A DNA stretch of 64,000 nucleotides, from positions 1 through 64,000 of the forward strand of contig JAGQQG010000013.1 in assembly GCA_020426325.1 (NCBI GenBank), in the 5' to 3' direction. Position 1 is the stretch's first letter. Every line of letters starts with the position of its first letter. Positions 46,603 through 55,649 of the stretch are shown here, one piece after another. This stretch comes from Planctomycetaceae bacterium (GTDB lineage Bacteria; Planctomycetota; Planctomycetia; Planctomycetales; Planctomycetaceae). Under the pieces are notes generated by a model. The model was not told the origin of the DNA, searched no databases, and worked only from the letters and a program-made list of their open reading frames with translations. The position numbers and the translations under genes are program-made.

Positions 46603-47067
46603 CGCGACGTAGATCCAGTCGTGTCGATTTCTGTTTACGACGATGGGCAAGGTCAGAATCCACCAGTGTTCGGTGGCGGGACTGGAGAGAAAAAAATTTT
46701 CCTCAGATTACTGCCGAACCAATGTCCTATTTACCCTTGAGACAAAGGTTGTCACATTCTGTCTGTTGTTGAGTTGAAACAGAAACGAAGAGGACCTTCC
46801 GCTCGATCGTAGATCATTTCACAACTCCATGTTTCCTGCGTAGCTCCACTCCAATTGCACGTTGTATTGATCACGAAACCTTTGTGAGTGAATTCGCTTG
46901 AGGTGCTTCGATTCCCTCTCTTGCAAATGACTACAAGTGCAGGGGATGATGGTATGACGTTCGGAGCTCACTGAAGGGAAGGGCGATTCTGCAAGATTCC
47001 TCAGGAGTGAGTGATTCATAATGTGGTCGACGATAAGCATTCGGACGTTGGGGGCCAATTACTCATG
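46603..47067. other. intergenic region after arsC
   Basis: About 465 bases. AT-rich runs at 46692-46702 (AAAAAAATTTT). No supported gene, repeat or terminator was recognised; small open frames here lack family features. Confidence 0.4.
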
Positions 47068-47958
47068 CTGAAACGACTCGCAGGACTCGTCATTCTCTCG
47101 CTGATGAGCACGTCTGTGGACGGAGGTGATCAGACATCGAGTGCGGCGTTCACCGTTGCTGCGGTGCAGATGAGATCGAGCAGGGATCTCGCAGCCAATC
47201 TGCAGAAGATCGAATCACACTTGCAGGACTGCGAGAAGCGAGGAGTCCAGTTGGCCGTTTTCCCGGAGTGTGCCATCACGGGCTACTTCGATGATGTGGC
47301 TCGAGAAACTTCCTCTGCCGACCTGGTAATGGCCGAGGAGAAGGTGGCGAATCTTTGTCGCGAACTGAAAATCGCAGCCGTCATCGGATCGCCGTACCGT
47401 ATCGAGGACAAGCTCTACAACTCTGCCATCGTCTTTACCTCCGACGGAACAATTCTTGAACGATATCACAAGATTCAACTGGCCGAGGGCTGGCCCGACC
47501 CCGGAGACCATCTGTCCGTTTTTGAGATCAACAGCGTCCCGTGCTCCATCATCATCTGCCATGATGAAAGATACCCTGAGCTCGTGCGGTTGCCGGTCCT
47601 CGCGGGGGCACGCGTGATCTTCTATCTGTCTCACGAATCAGGTCTCAAAGCCGAGCACAAGATCGACCCCTACCGAGCTCAGATTCAGGCAAGAGCTGTC
47701 GAAAACGGAGTCTTCATTGTCCATGCCAATGCTCCCGCCAATGAAGACCTCAGCGGTTCGCACGGACACAGCCGCATCATCGGACCGGACGGCAACCTGA
47801 TTGGCCTGGAGGCATCGATTTTCGGCGAAGACATCCTCACTGCCACCCTCGATATTACGGAAGCCGGAGCCCGCAATGCCCAACGCAGCCTGTCCCGAGG
47901 AATCCTCCGCGACTGGTGGCAGGACGGAATAGACCGCGTCCGTATCATCCGAAAGTGA
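47068..47958 (+). CDS. exported carbon-nitrogen hydrolase (nitrilase superfamily)
   Basis: A 296-residue protein with a signal peptide (MLKRLAGLVILSLMSTSVDG). The nitrilase fold shows all three catalytic elements: Glu67 in FPECAITG, Lys in RYHKIQL, Cys in IICHDERYPEL. These enzymes hydrolyse amides or nitriles; the pattern is closest to carbamoylase/omega-amidase-type members. Export is unusual since most family members are cytoplasmic. Substrate unknown. GTTGGGGG precedes ATG 47068. Confidence 0.85.
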   Translation: MKRLAGLVILSLMSTSVDGGDQTSSAAFTVAAVQMRSSRDLAANLQKIESHLQDCEKRGVQLAVFPECAITGYFDDVARETSSADLVMAEEKVANLCRELKIAAVIGSPYRIEDKLYNSAIVFTSDGTILERYHKIQLAEGWPDPGDHLSVFEINSVPCSIIICHDERYPELVRLPVLAGARVIFYLSHESGLKAEHKIDPYRAQIQARAVENGVFIVHANAPANEDLSGSHGHSRIIGPDGNLIGLEASIFGEDILTATLDITEAGARNAQRSLSRGILRDWWQDGIDRVRIIRK

Positions 47959-48078
47959 AGCAGTCCGCGTGACCAGGGATTGCGAATACGTTTCCAAGGC
48001 ATGCGTGCCGAGTAGCCGTTGTGCGGCTACAATAAGCCAAACGCTTTCCTTGATGCCAATTCTGTTCCGGAGACTTCC

Positions 48079-49281
48079 ATGTCGACCGATGTGCTCGAAC
48101 CGCGTGCTGATGTGACCGTTCCGGGGACTGGATTCACAAAGGCTCACGAACTGTTCCGTCAGTCAGTCCGTCAGTTCATTGACAAGGAGATCAATCCCTA
48201 CGTTGATGAATGGGAAGATGCGGAGATCTTTCCGGCCCATGAAGTGTTCAAGAAGGCGGGCGATCTTGGGCTGTTGGGGTTGTCCTACCCGGAGGAGTAC
48301 GGCGGGATGGGAGCCGACTACTGGTACAACATCGCACTCTCGGAGGAGTTGGCTCACATCAATGGGGGATCGATCCCGATGGCAATGAGCGTGCAGACCG
48401 ATATGGCCACGCCCGCGCTCAACACGTATGGGACACATGAACTCAAGGAGCGGTTTCTCGCACCTGCGATCGCGGGAGACGCTGTCTGTTCGATCGCTGT
48501 GACGGAGCCGGGGGCCGGTTCGGATGTCGCTGCCATCCGGACAAAAGCCGTCAGAGACGGGAACGATTACGTGATCAACGGCAGCAAACTGTACATCACC
48601 AACGGTGTGCAGGCTGACTTTATTGTGCTGTTGGCAAAGACGTCACAGCACCCCGGCTATCGCAGCATGTCGCTGATCGTGGTGCCGACAGACACTGAGG
48701 GATTTCAGGTCACCAAAAAGCTCAAGAAGCTCGGCAACTGGGCCAGCGACACGGCAGAACTCGCATTCGATAACGTGCGGGTCCCCGTCGAGAACCGCAT
48801 CGGCGAAGAAGGCATGGGCTTCATCTATCAGATGGAGCAGTTTCAGAATGAACGCCTCGTCAGCTCAGCCGGTTGTGCTGCCGGGGCAGAGAAGATTCTC
48901 AAGATGACCATCGACTACTGTCGCGGTCGCGAAGCGTTCGGCAAGCCGTTGATTGAGAACCAGTGGATCGCCTTCAAACTGTCCGAGATGATTTCAGAGA
49001 CCGAGTTTCTTCGACAGATGTGCTATCACTGCGTTCGCAAGATGGAAGCGGGGCAGGATTACACTCGCGAAGCTTCGATGGCCAAACTGAAGGCAGGACG
49101 CCTCGCACGAGAGGTTGCCGACACCTGCATGCAGTTTCATGGCGGCATGGGTTACATGGAAGAGTATCCGCTCGCGCGCTATTACCGTGATTCGCGACTT
49201 TGGTCTATCGGCGCCGGGGCAGACGAGGTCATGTTGGGTATCATCGCCAAACTCGAAGGCATCACACCGAAAAAGAAGTGA
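48079..49281 (+). CDS. acyl-CoA dehydrogenase of the isovaleryl/long-chain class
   Basis: A 400-residue FAD enzyme making a 2-enoyl-CoA. Signatures are IAVTEPGAGSD, WASDTAELAFDNVRV and FHGGMGYMEEYPLARYYRD. The C-terminal site reads SIGAGADE in place of the YEG of short-chain enzymes, and NERLV at about residue 262 offers a Glu in the position used by isovaleryl-CoA and long-chain dehydrogenases. GGAG precedes ATG 48079. It starts the catabolic group with the carboxylase genes, so isovaleryl-CoA is the most likely substrate; citronellyl-CoA is an alternative. Confidence 0.88.
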   Translation: MSTDVLEPRADVTVPGTGFTKAHELFRQSVRQFIDKEINPYVDEWEDAEIFPAHEVFKKAGDLGLLGLSYPEEYGGMGADYWYNIALSEELAHINGGSIPMAMSVQTDMATPALNTYGTHELKERFLAPAIAGDAVCSIAVTEPGAGSDVAAIRTKAVRDGNDYVINGSKLYITNGVQADFIVLLAKTSQHPGYRSMSLIVVPTDTEGFQVTKKLKKLGNWASDTAELAFDNVRVPVENRIGEEGMGFIYQMEQFQNERLVSSAGCAAGAEKILKMTIDYCRGREAFGKPLIENQWIAFKLSEMISETEFLRQMCYHCVRKMEAGQDYTREASMAKLKAGRLAREVADTCMQFHGGMGYMEEYPLARYYRDSRLWSIGAGADEVMLGIIAKLEGITPKKK

Positions 49282-49402
49282 CGAGAACTTTCCAGATCCG
49301 CTCGTTGTGGACTTCGGCAGTTATCAGCTTCATGGCTGGGATAAGTCCAGAAAGTTTGCATAGATTCATCCCAGCCGACCGTTCCGATCAGGGGAGCATT
49401 CC

Positions 49403-51010
49403 ATCACATCTCGCTCGATTCTTCCTTCCCGCATTGACTCTCACTCGGATCTGTATCAGGCGAACCGGGAAGCCGTCCTTGCGCAGCTCGATGAGCATGA
49501 CCGGTTGCTTGCACAAGCCCGGGCAGGTGGCGGTGAGAAGTACACGAAGCGACATCATGAGCGGGGCAAACTGCTGGTGAGAGAACGGATCGAGTTGCTC
49601 CTCGATCGCGACTCTCCTTTTCTCGAACTTTCTCCCATCGCAGCGAATGGCACTGAGTATGAGGTCGGTGCGTCGATCGTCACGGGCATCGGAGTTGTCT
49701 CAGGTGTCGAGTGCGTCATCGTGGGGAACGATCCGACCATTCGCGGCGGTTCGACAAATCCGTTCACGCTTAAGAAGGCCCTGCGAGCCTGCGACATCTC
49801 CCGAGAGAACCGACTGCCCTACGTGACGCTTGTCGAGTCGGGGGGGGCTGATCTGCCACGGCAATCCGAGATCTTCCTGCCCGGCGGACAATCGTTCCGA
49901 GACTCGATACAACTCTCTGCGCTGGGGATTCCGACGATCGCACTCGTGTTTGGAAACTCGACTGCTGGCGGGGCCTACACGCCTGCGATGTGTGATTACA
50001 CCGTCTTTGTGCAGGAAAACGCCAAGGTGTTTCTCGGTGGTCCGCCGCTGGTCAGGATGGCAACCGGTGAAGTCTCGACCGATGAAGAACTGGGCGGAGC
50101 CGAGATGCATTCACGAGTCTCCGGGCTGAGCGACTATCTGGCGGTCGACGAACGGGATGCCCTCCGCGTCGGTCGTGAAATTGTTGCCAATCTGAACTGG
50201 AAGAAGCTCGGGACGACACCATCCGCCCCGGTCGATGCCCCGGTTCATGATCCCGAAGACCTGTTGGGGTTCGCTCCTGCTGACCTCAAGATTCCCGTCG
50301 ACATGCGTGAGATCCTGACCCGGATTGTTGATGGGTCACGAATGCACGAGTTCAAGCCCGCATATGGGGTGAATCTCATCACAGGTTGGGCCTCCATTCA
50401 CGGGTTCGAGGTGGGCATCCTGGCCAATCAGCAGGGAGTGCTCTTCTCGGAAGAAGCACAGAAAGCGACGCAGTTCATACAACTGGCGAATCGCAACGAT
50501 GTCCCCCTGATCTTCATTCAGAACGTGACAGGGTTCATGGTGGGGAAGGAGTACGAACAGCGAGGGATCATCAAGCACGGTGCGATGATGATCAACGCGG
50601 TTTCCAACAGCCGTGTGCCTCATCTCACTTTACAGGTCGGCGGCTCGTATGGAGCGGGCAATTACGGGATGTGTGGACGTGCGTATGATCCCCGTTTCCT
50701 GTTCGTCTGGCCGAACAGCAAGACCGCCGTCATGGGGCCGCAGCAACTGGCGGGGGTGATGTCGATCGTCCAGCGGGCAGCGGCTCAGGCGGCAGGAAAG
50801 CCCTTCGATGAACAGCAGGACGCTCAGATGCGACAGGCGATTGAGAACCAGATCGAAAACGAGTCGCTGGCAACATTCACAAGTGCCCGCCTCTACGATG
50901 ATGGGATTATCGACCCCCGCGACTCTCGGACGGTCCTGGGGATCGCTTTGTCTGCATGTCACTCGAACGTCGTGAAAGGAACGAACGAATTCGGCGTGTT
51001 CCGAATGTAA
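49403..51010 (+). CDS. acyl-CoA carboxylase carboxyltransferase subunit, non-standard start
   Basis: About 535 residues. Conserved parts are GGGEKYTKRHHERGKLLVRERI, NDPTIRGGSTNP, FGNSTAGGAYTPAM, GGSYGAGNYGMCGRAYDPRF and the end EFGVFRM. This is the methylcrotonyl-CoA-carboxylase-like beta subunit. The family N-terminus (SRIDSHSDLYQANREAVLAQL) is encoded upstream of the first standard start (TTG 49505), yet no ATG, GTG or TTG lies between it and the in-frame stop at 49361. ATC 49403, 6 bases after GGGGAG (49391-49396), is the best start guess; a sequence error or CTG 49451 are alternatives. Partner of the biotin subunit 12 bases downstream. Confidence 0.88.
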   Translation: MTSRSILPSRIDSHSDLYQANREAVLAQLDEHDRLLAQARAGGGEKYTKRHHERGKLLVRERIELLLDRDSPFLELSPIAANGTEYEVGASIVTGIGVVSGVECVIVGNDPTIRGGSTNPFTLKKALRACDISRENRLPYVTLVESGGADLPRQSEIFLPGGQSFRDSIQLSALGIPTIALVFGNSTAGGAYTPAMCDYTVFVQENAKVFLGGPPLVRMATGEVSTDEELGGAEMHSRVSGLSDYLAVDERDALRVGREIVANLNWKKLGTTPSAPVDAPVHDPEDLLGFAPADLKIPVDMREILTRIVDGSRMHEFKPAYGVNLITGWASIHGFEVGILANQQGVLFSEEAQKATQFIQLANRNDVPLIFIQNVTGFMVGKEYEQRGIIKHGAMMINAVSNSRVPHLTLQVGGSYGAGNYGMCGRAYDPRFLFVWPNSKTAVMGPQQLAGVMSIVQRAAAQAAGKPFDEQQDAQMRQAIENQIENESLATFTSARLYDDGIIDPRDSRTVLGIALSACHSNVVKGTNEFGVFRM

Positions 51011-51022
51011 ATCGACTCACTT

Positions 51023-53011
51023 ATGCTCACGAAGCCCATCAACAAGCTTCTCATCGCCAATCGAGGCGAGATCGCACGACGCATCATCCGAACGTGCCGC
51101 GCGATGGGGATTGCCACGGTCGCTGTCTGCTCGGACCCTGATCGTGACTCTCCATTCGTTCGCGAAGCGGATGAGGCCCTCTGGCTTGGGGGAGCCCGAC
51201 CGGGCGAGTCGTATCTGGACATCGACAAGATTCTCGATGCGGCTCGCAGGACGAGTGTAAATGCGATCCATCCAGGGTATGGGTTTCTGGCAGAGAATGC
51301 GGATTTCGCACGTCGGTGTGCGGAGATCGGCATCACGTTTGTCGGACCGCCGGCAGCTGTCATTGCTGCGATGGGGTCGAAGATCGAAGCCAAACGACTC
51401 GTGGAACAGGCCAATGTCCCCGTCCTGCCGACAATCGAGGCAAGCAACCATTCGATCGATGTGATCCTGCAGGAACTCCAGGAGGTCGACTGGCCACTGT
51501 TAATCAAAGCCTCCGCTGGCGGTGGTGGTCGGGGGATGCGGATCGTCAGGTGTCTGGATGAATTACAAGCCGCACTCGACACGGCCCGTCAGGAGGCAAT
51601 GGCTGCTTTCGGAGACGGATCGTTGTTCATCGAACCGTATCTTGAGAAAACCCGGCATGTCGAAGTCCAGATCTTCGGTGACACTCAGGGCAATTTGGTT
51701 CATCTGTTCGAGCGAGAATGTTCAATCCAGAGACGACACCAGAAGATCATTGAGGAGTGTCCCTCACCGATCGTCGACGACACGTTGCGTGCCCAGCTGT
51801 GTGAGGCCGCACTGCGGGTCGGCAGACAGATCGGCTATATCGGGGCGGGGACTGTCGAGTTCCTGCTGGAGGAATCTGGGCGGTTCCACTTTCTGGAGGT
51901 CAACACGCGATTGCAGGTCGAACATCCTGTCACGGAATGTGTGACGGGGCTTGATCTGGTGCGGTTGCAGTTGCTCGTCGCTCAGGGTGAGCGATTACCG
52001 GATGAGGCGATTCACGCCTCGCTGCGTGGCCATGCGATCGAGGCCCGACTTTATGCGGAGGATCCTGGAAACGACTATCTCCCTGCGGCCGGAAGGCTGC
52101 ATCGCTGTCGCTTTCCAGCCGATCACGAACTGAGAGTCGACTCGGGCATCGACGAGTCATGCGAAGTGTCTGCATACTACGATCCCATGCTGGCGAAGGT
52201 CATCGCTCATGCCCCCACACGGAGCGAAGCAGCGACCCGGCTGGCAAGTGGACTGGCATCGGCTCAGATTCACGGCTTGCAGACGAATCGGGAATTGCTG
52301 GTCCGTGTGCTTCGACATCCGGAGTTTCTCGCGTGTCGGACCGACACACACTTTCTGGAACGTCATGATGCAACTAAACTCGCTGCCCCGCTCGGTGATG
52401 AATCTGTTCAACGAATCCACGCGGCCGCTGCTGCACTTGCATCGCAAGCCGAGAGACGGACAAACGCAACCGTTCTGAGCACTGTCCCGTCCGGCTGGCG
52501 AAGCAATCCTTCGCAGTGCCAGCAGACGACGTTCACCATTGCCGAGCACGAATTCAGGGTCACGTACCGGTTTGAACGAGACAGACTCCAACTCACCGTA
52601 AACGGTGAAGAGCTGGTCGCCCCACAACTCGTCAGCTGCTCTCCAGACTGCGTGACACTGGTGATCGCCGGAGTCCAACGGACATTCCTCGTGCATCGTC
52701 AGAGAGATGCGTTCTACGTCGACAGCCCACTCGGTTCCACCACGTTGATCGAGGTTCCTCGTTTTCCAAATCTTTCGGTCGACGTGATCCCCGGGTCCTT
52801 ATCAGCACAGCTTCCGGGGGTTGTCAGTCAAGTCTCAGCACGCGTGGGTGATGTTGTCGCCAAGGGACACGTACTCGTGGTCATCGAGTCCATGAAAGTC
52901 CTGCATCAGATTGCTGCGCCGCATGCGGGAACTGTGAGTCAGATGTTGGTCAACACGGGTGACACGCTCAAAGCCGGTGCCGTGTTGGCCGTCATCGACG
53001 AACACAAGTAG
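51023..53011 (+). CDS. acyl-CoA carboxylase biotin carboxylase/biotin carrier subunit
   Basis: A 662-residue alpha subunit. Biotin carboxylase domain: LLIANRGEIARRIIRTC, SAGGGGRGMRIV, FLEVNTRLQVEHPVTE. The C-terminus is a biotinyl domain with the site ESMKVLH, where Val follows the biotinylated Lys in place of the usual Met. Domain order and length match MccA/AccA1. With the upstream subunit it should carboxylate 3-methylcrotonyl-CoA or a related branched enoyl-CoA. Follows the carboxyltransferase gene by 12 bases. Confidence 0.93.
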   Translation: MLTKPINKLLIANRGEIARRIIRTCRAMGIATVAVCSDPDRDSPFVREADEALWLGGARPGESYLDIDKILDAARRTSVNAIHPGYGFLAENADFARRCAEIGITFVGPPAAVIAAMGSKIEAKRLVEQANVPVLPTIEASNHSIDVILQELQEVDWPLLIKASAGGGGRGMRIVRCLDELQAALDTARQEAMAAFGDGSLFIEPYLEKTRHVEVQIFGDTQGNLVHLFERECSIQRRHQKIIEECPSPIVDDTLRAQLCEAALRVGRQIGYIGAGTVEFLLEESGRFHFLEVNTRLQVEHPVTECVTGLDLVRLQLLVAQGERLPDEAIHASLRGHAIEARLYAEDPGNDYLPAAGRLHRCRFPADHELRVDSGIDESCEVSAYYDPMLAKVIAHAPTRSEAATRLASGLASAQIHGLQTNRELLVRVLRHPEFLACRTDTHFLERHDATKLAAPLGDESVQRIHAAAAALASQAERRTNATVLSTVPSGWRSNPSQCQQTTFTIAEHEFRVTYRFERDRLQLTVNGEELVAPQLVSCSPDCVTLVIAGVQRTFLVHRQRDAFYVDSPLGSTTLIEVPRFPNLSVDVIPGSLSAQLPGVVSQVSARVGDVVAKGHVLVVIESMKVLHQIAAPHAGTVSQMLVNTGDTLKAGAVLAVIDEHK

Positions 53012-53054
53012 GATGTTGACCGAACGTTCTTCGATTGCTCGTGCAGGAACAGAC

Positions 53055-54812
53055 ATGTCAAAGCCACTTCGTATTGCAAACTGCTCCGGTTTCTATGGGG
53101 ACCGTCTGGCGGCGGCGCGGGAGATGCTCGAAGACGGGCCGATCGACTTTCTCACCGGCGACTATCTCGCAGAACTGACGATGATGATTCTCTGGAAGTC
53201 GCAGCAGAAGGACGCATCGAAGGGATACGCGGTGACGTTTCTTCGGCAGATGGAAGACGCCCTTGGGCTGGCGATCGACAAGGGCGTGAAGATCGTCACC
53301 AATGCGGGCGGTCTCAACCCTGCGGGACTGACAAGGGAGTTACGCGAATTGTGCGATCGATTGGGATTGAAGGCGAAGGTTCTGCACATTGAAGGGGACA
53401 ACCTGCTGCCGCAACTCGACTCACTCCAACAGGCCGGCCACGAATTGCGGCATCTTGATACGGGACGACCGCTTTGTGAACTCAATGTCAAGCCGCTGTC
53501 TGCGAACGCGTATCTCGGCTGTTGGGGCATTGTTGAGGCACTCAATCAGGGCGCGGATGTCGTCGTCTGCCCGCGTGTGACGGATGCGTCCGTTGTAGTC
53601 GGGCCGGCAGCGTGGCACTTCGGATGGAAGCGGGATGACTGGGACCAGCTCTCTGGTGCTGTCGTGGCGGGGCATGTCATCGAGTGTGGAACCCAGTGCA
53701 CGGGTGGCAACTATGCCTTCTTTCAGAAGGTATCCGGGCTGGAACATCCGGGCTTCCCGATTGCAGAGATCCACGCTGATGGTTCGTCGGTCATCACCAA
53801 ACATGCAGGGACGGGCGGGCAGGTCTCGATCGGCACGGTGACGGCCCAGTTGCTCTATGAGATCGCTGGGCCGCGATATGCCAATCCAGATGTCGTCTCG
53901 CGGTTCGACACCATCCAGATCGAGCAGGAAAGCCCCGACCGCGTGCGGCTCTCAGGTATCCGAGGGGAGCCGGCTCCGCCTGATGTGAAGGTCTGCCTCA
54001 ACTATCTGGGGGGCTATCGCAATCAGATGACGTTTGTACTCACGGGCCTCGACATCGAAGAGAAAGCTGCACTCGTCGAGAGGACCTTGCGACACGAGAT
54101 GGAGATCAGCTGGTTCGACGCGTTCGACGTCAGTTTATCGAACACAGCCAAGCCGAATGCACCGACGAATCAGGAGGCGACTGCCTTACTCCGCGTGACA
54201 GTGAAGAGCCAGAATCCGCAGCTTGTCGGACGTGAGTTCTCCAGCAAAATTGTCGAGATGGTGCTCGCCAGTTATCCGGGATTGTTCATGACGACTCCCC
54301 CGACCGATGCCAGCCCATTTGGAGTTTACTGGCCAGCCCTGGTGGCTGCTGATGTTCCTCAACAGGTCGTGGTGCTGGAGGATGGTGCGAAGATTCCGAT
54401 TCCCCCAACGCCATCCACCGAAGTGACTTTCGAAATCGGTGGACCCACACATCTCTCGACGCCGGTCCCGAGCGGCCCAACCAGGCGGGTACCGCTGGGA
54501 ACAATCTTCGGTGCACGTTCGGGTGACAAAGGAGGGAATGCCAACGTGGGATTCTGGGCCCGTAGTAATGAGGCGTACGTCTGGTTGTCTGAGACGATGG
54601 ATCTTGAGCACTTCCGACAGCTGATTCCCGAAGCGGATGCACTCGAAGTGCAGAGGTACGACTTTCCGAATCTGCGTTCGCTGAACTTCGTGATCGTCGG
54701 TCTGCTGGAAGAAGGCGTCGCTTCCTCCACGCGGTTTGATGCACAGGCGAAGGGACTGGGAGAATATCTGCGTTCCCGGCTAGTGAACTTGCCAGTGTCG
54801 CTGCTGGAATAG
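53055..54812 (+). CDS. AtuA-like (DUF1446) protein
   Basis: A 585-residue protein of the acyclic-terpene-utilisation AtuA family. The main domain has IANCSGFYGDRLAAAREML, FLTGDYLAELTM and CTGGNYAFFQ; the C-terminal part (TFGARSGDKGGNANVGFW) is the AtuA-like ferredoxin-fold domain. AtuA is needed for citronellol breakdown in Pseudomonas but its reaction is not established, and homologues also accompany leucine-type carboxylases. ATG 53055 has AGGAA 6 bases upstream. Last plus-strand gene of the catabolic group. Confidence 0.87.
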   Translation: MSKPLRIANCSGFYGDRLAAAREMLEDGPIDFLTGDYLAELTMMILWKSQQKDASKGYAVTFLRQMEDALGLAIDKGVKIVTNAGGLNPAGLTRELRELCDRLGLKAKVLHIEGDNLLPQLDSLQQAGHELRHLDTGRPLCELNVKPLSANAYLGCWGIVEALNQGADVVVCPRVTDASVVVGPAAWHFGWKRDDWDQLSGAVVAGHVIECGTQCTGGNYAFFQKVSGLEHPGFPIAEIHADGSSVITKHAGTGGQVSIGTVTAQLLYEIAGPRYANPDVVSRFDTIQIEQESPDRVRLSGIRGEPAPPDVKVCLNYLGGYRNQMTFVLTGLDIEEKAALVERTLRHEMEISWFDAFDVSLSNTAKPNAPTNQEATALLRVTVKSQNPQLVGREFSSKIVEMVLASYPGLFMTTPPTDASPFGVYWPALVAADVPQQVVVLEDGAKIPIPPTPSTEVTFEIGGPTHLSTPVPSGPTRRVPLGTIFGARSGDKGGNANVGFWARSNEAYVWLSETMDLEHFRQLIPEADALEVQRYDFPNLRSLNFVIVGLLEEGVASSTRFDAQAKGLGEYLRSRLVNLPVSLLE

Positions 54813-54854
54813 ACCACTTCCCGGAAGGGGGCCTTGCTGCGAGATTGCCTCGAA

Positions 54855-55649
54855 TTACGTCGCGTCCCACTTTGGTTTGCGTTTGTTCAGGAACGCATCG
54901 ATACCTTCACGGATCTCGTCGGTCTCCCAAGCATCAGCCAGGGCGTTCACCGTGTAGTCAAAGTTCTCATCTGCACTGTGAGTGCTGAGATAACGGATGA
55001 GGACTTTCGAGCGGCCGACGGCTCCCGGTGCACATTTGAGGAGATGTGCCACTTCACGTGCGACGGCCTCATCCAGGGCTTTTTCGGAATCAACAACGAC
55101 ATCCAGCAGACCGAACTGATGGGCAAGCCGGCCATCCATCGGCAGGGCGTTCAGCATCATCCGCCGAGCATGAGGGACACCGATCCGGGCAACAACATAA
55201 GGCGAGATCGTGGCCGCGATCAGACCGAGCGTCACTTCGGTGAGTCGAAATCTTGCATCGGCCAGTCCAATCGTGATATCGCACAACGACATCAGGCCAA
55301 CGCCTCCACCGAATGCAGATCCGTTGATGCGACCGATCAACGGTTTGGGAAGCTGGTCGAGTTCTCTAAGCGTCGCAGCAAACTCAGACGCATCACTTAG
55401 ACGGCCTTCCCGCGTGTTTGAAGCCTGTTGTTTCATTCCCTTCAGATCGCCACCCGCACAAAAGACGTCGCCTGCCCCTGTGAGGATGACTGCACGCACC
55501 TCGTTGTCTTCTGCGAGAGTCTGCGTGTGATGCCTGAGCTGCTGCATCAGGTCGTTTGAGAGAGCGTTTCTCGCTTCCGGCCGATTGAGGACCAGCCGCG
55601 CGATTCCACGGTCGTCAATGTCGAGAGAGACCAGTCGCTCGTCACTCAT
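54855..55649 (-). CDS. enoyl-CoA hydratase, methylglutaconyl-CoA-hydratase-like
   Basis: A 264-residue crotonase. Typical parts are RPEARNALSNDLM, GAGDVFCAGGDLKGM and GSAFGGGVGLMSLCD. EVTLGLIAATISPYVVARIG is characteristic of methylglutaconyl-CoA hydratases (LiuC/AUH), which follow methylcrotonyl-CoA carboxylase in leucine breakdown. So although it is on the opposite strand, it completes the adjacent pathway. Start ATG 55649 overlaps the end of the TPR gene by 8 bases (ATGAGTGA), so it is translated from that gene's transcript. Confidence 0.88.
   Translation of the reverse strand: MSDERLVSLDIDDRGIARLVLNRPEARNALSNDLMQQLRHHTQTLAEDNEVRAVILTGAGDVFCAGGDLKGMKQQASNTREGRLSDASEFAATLRELDQLPKPLIGRINGSAFGGGVGLMSLCDITIGLADARFRLTEVTLGLIAATISPYVVARIGVPHARRMMLNALPMDGRLAHQFGLLDVVVDSEKALDEAVAREVAHLLKCAPGAVGRSKVLIRYLSTHSADENFDYTVNALADAWETDEIREGIDAFLNKRKPKWDAT

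Noticed and set aside
46819-47058. 79-residue minus-strand open frame after arsC
   Set aside because: No domain, no binding site, and composition unlike the neighbouring genes.
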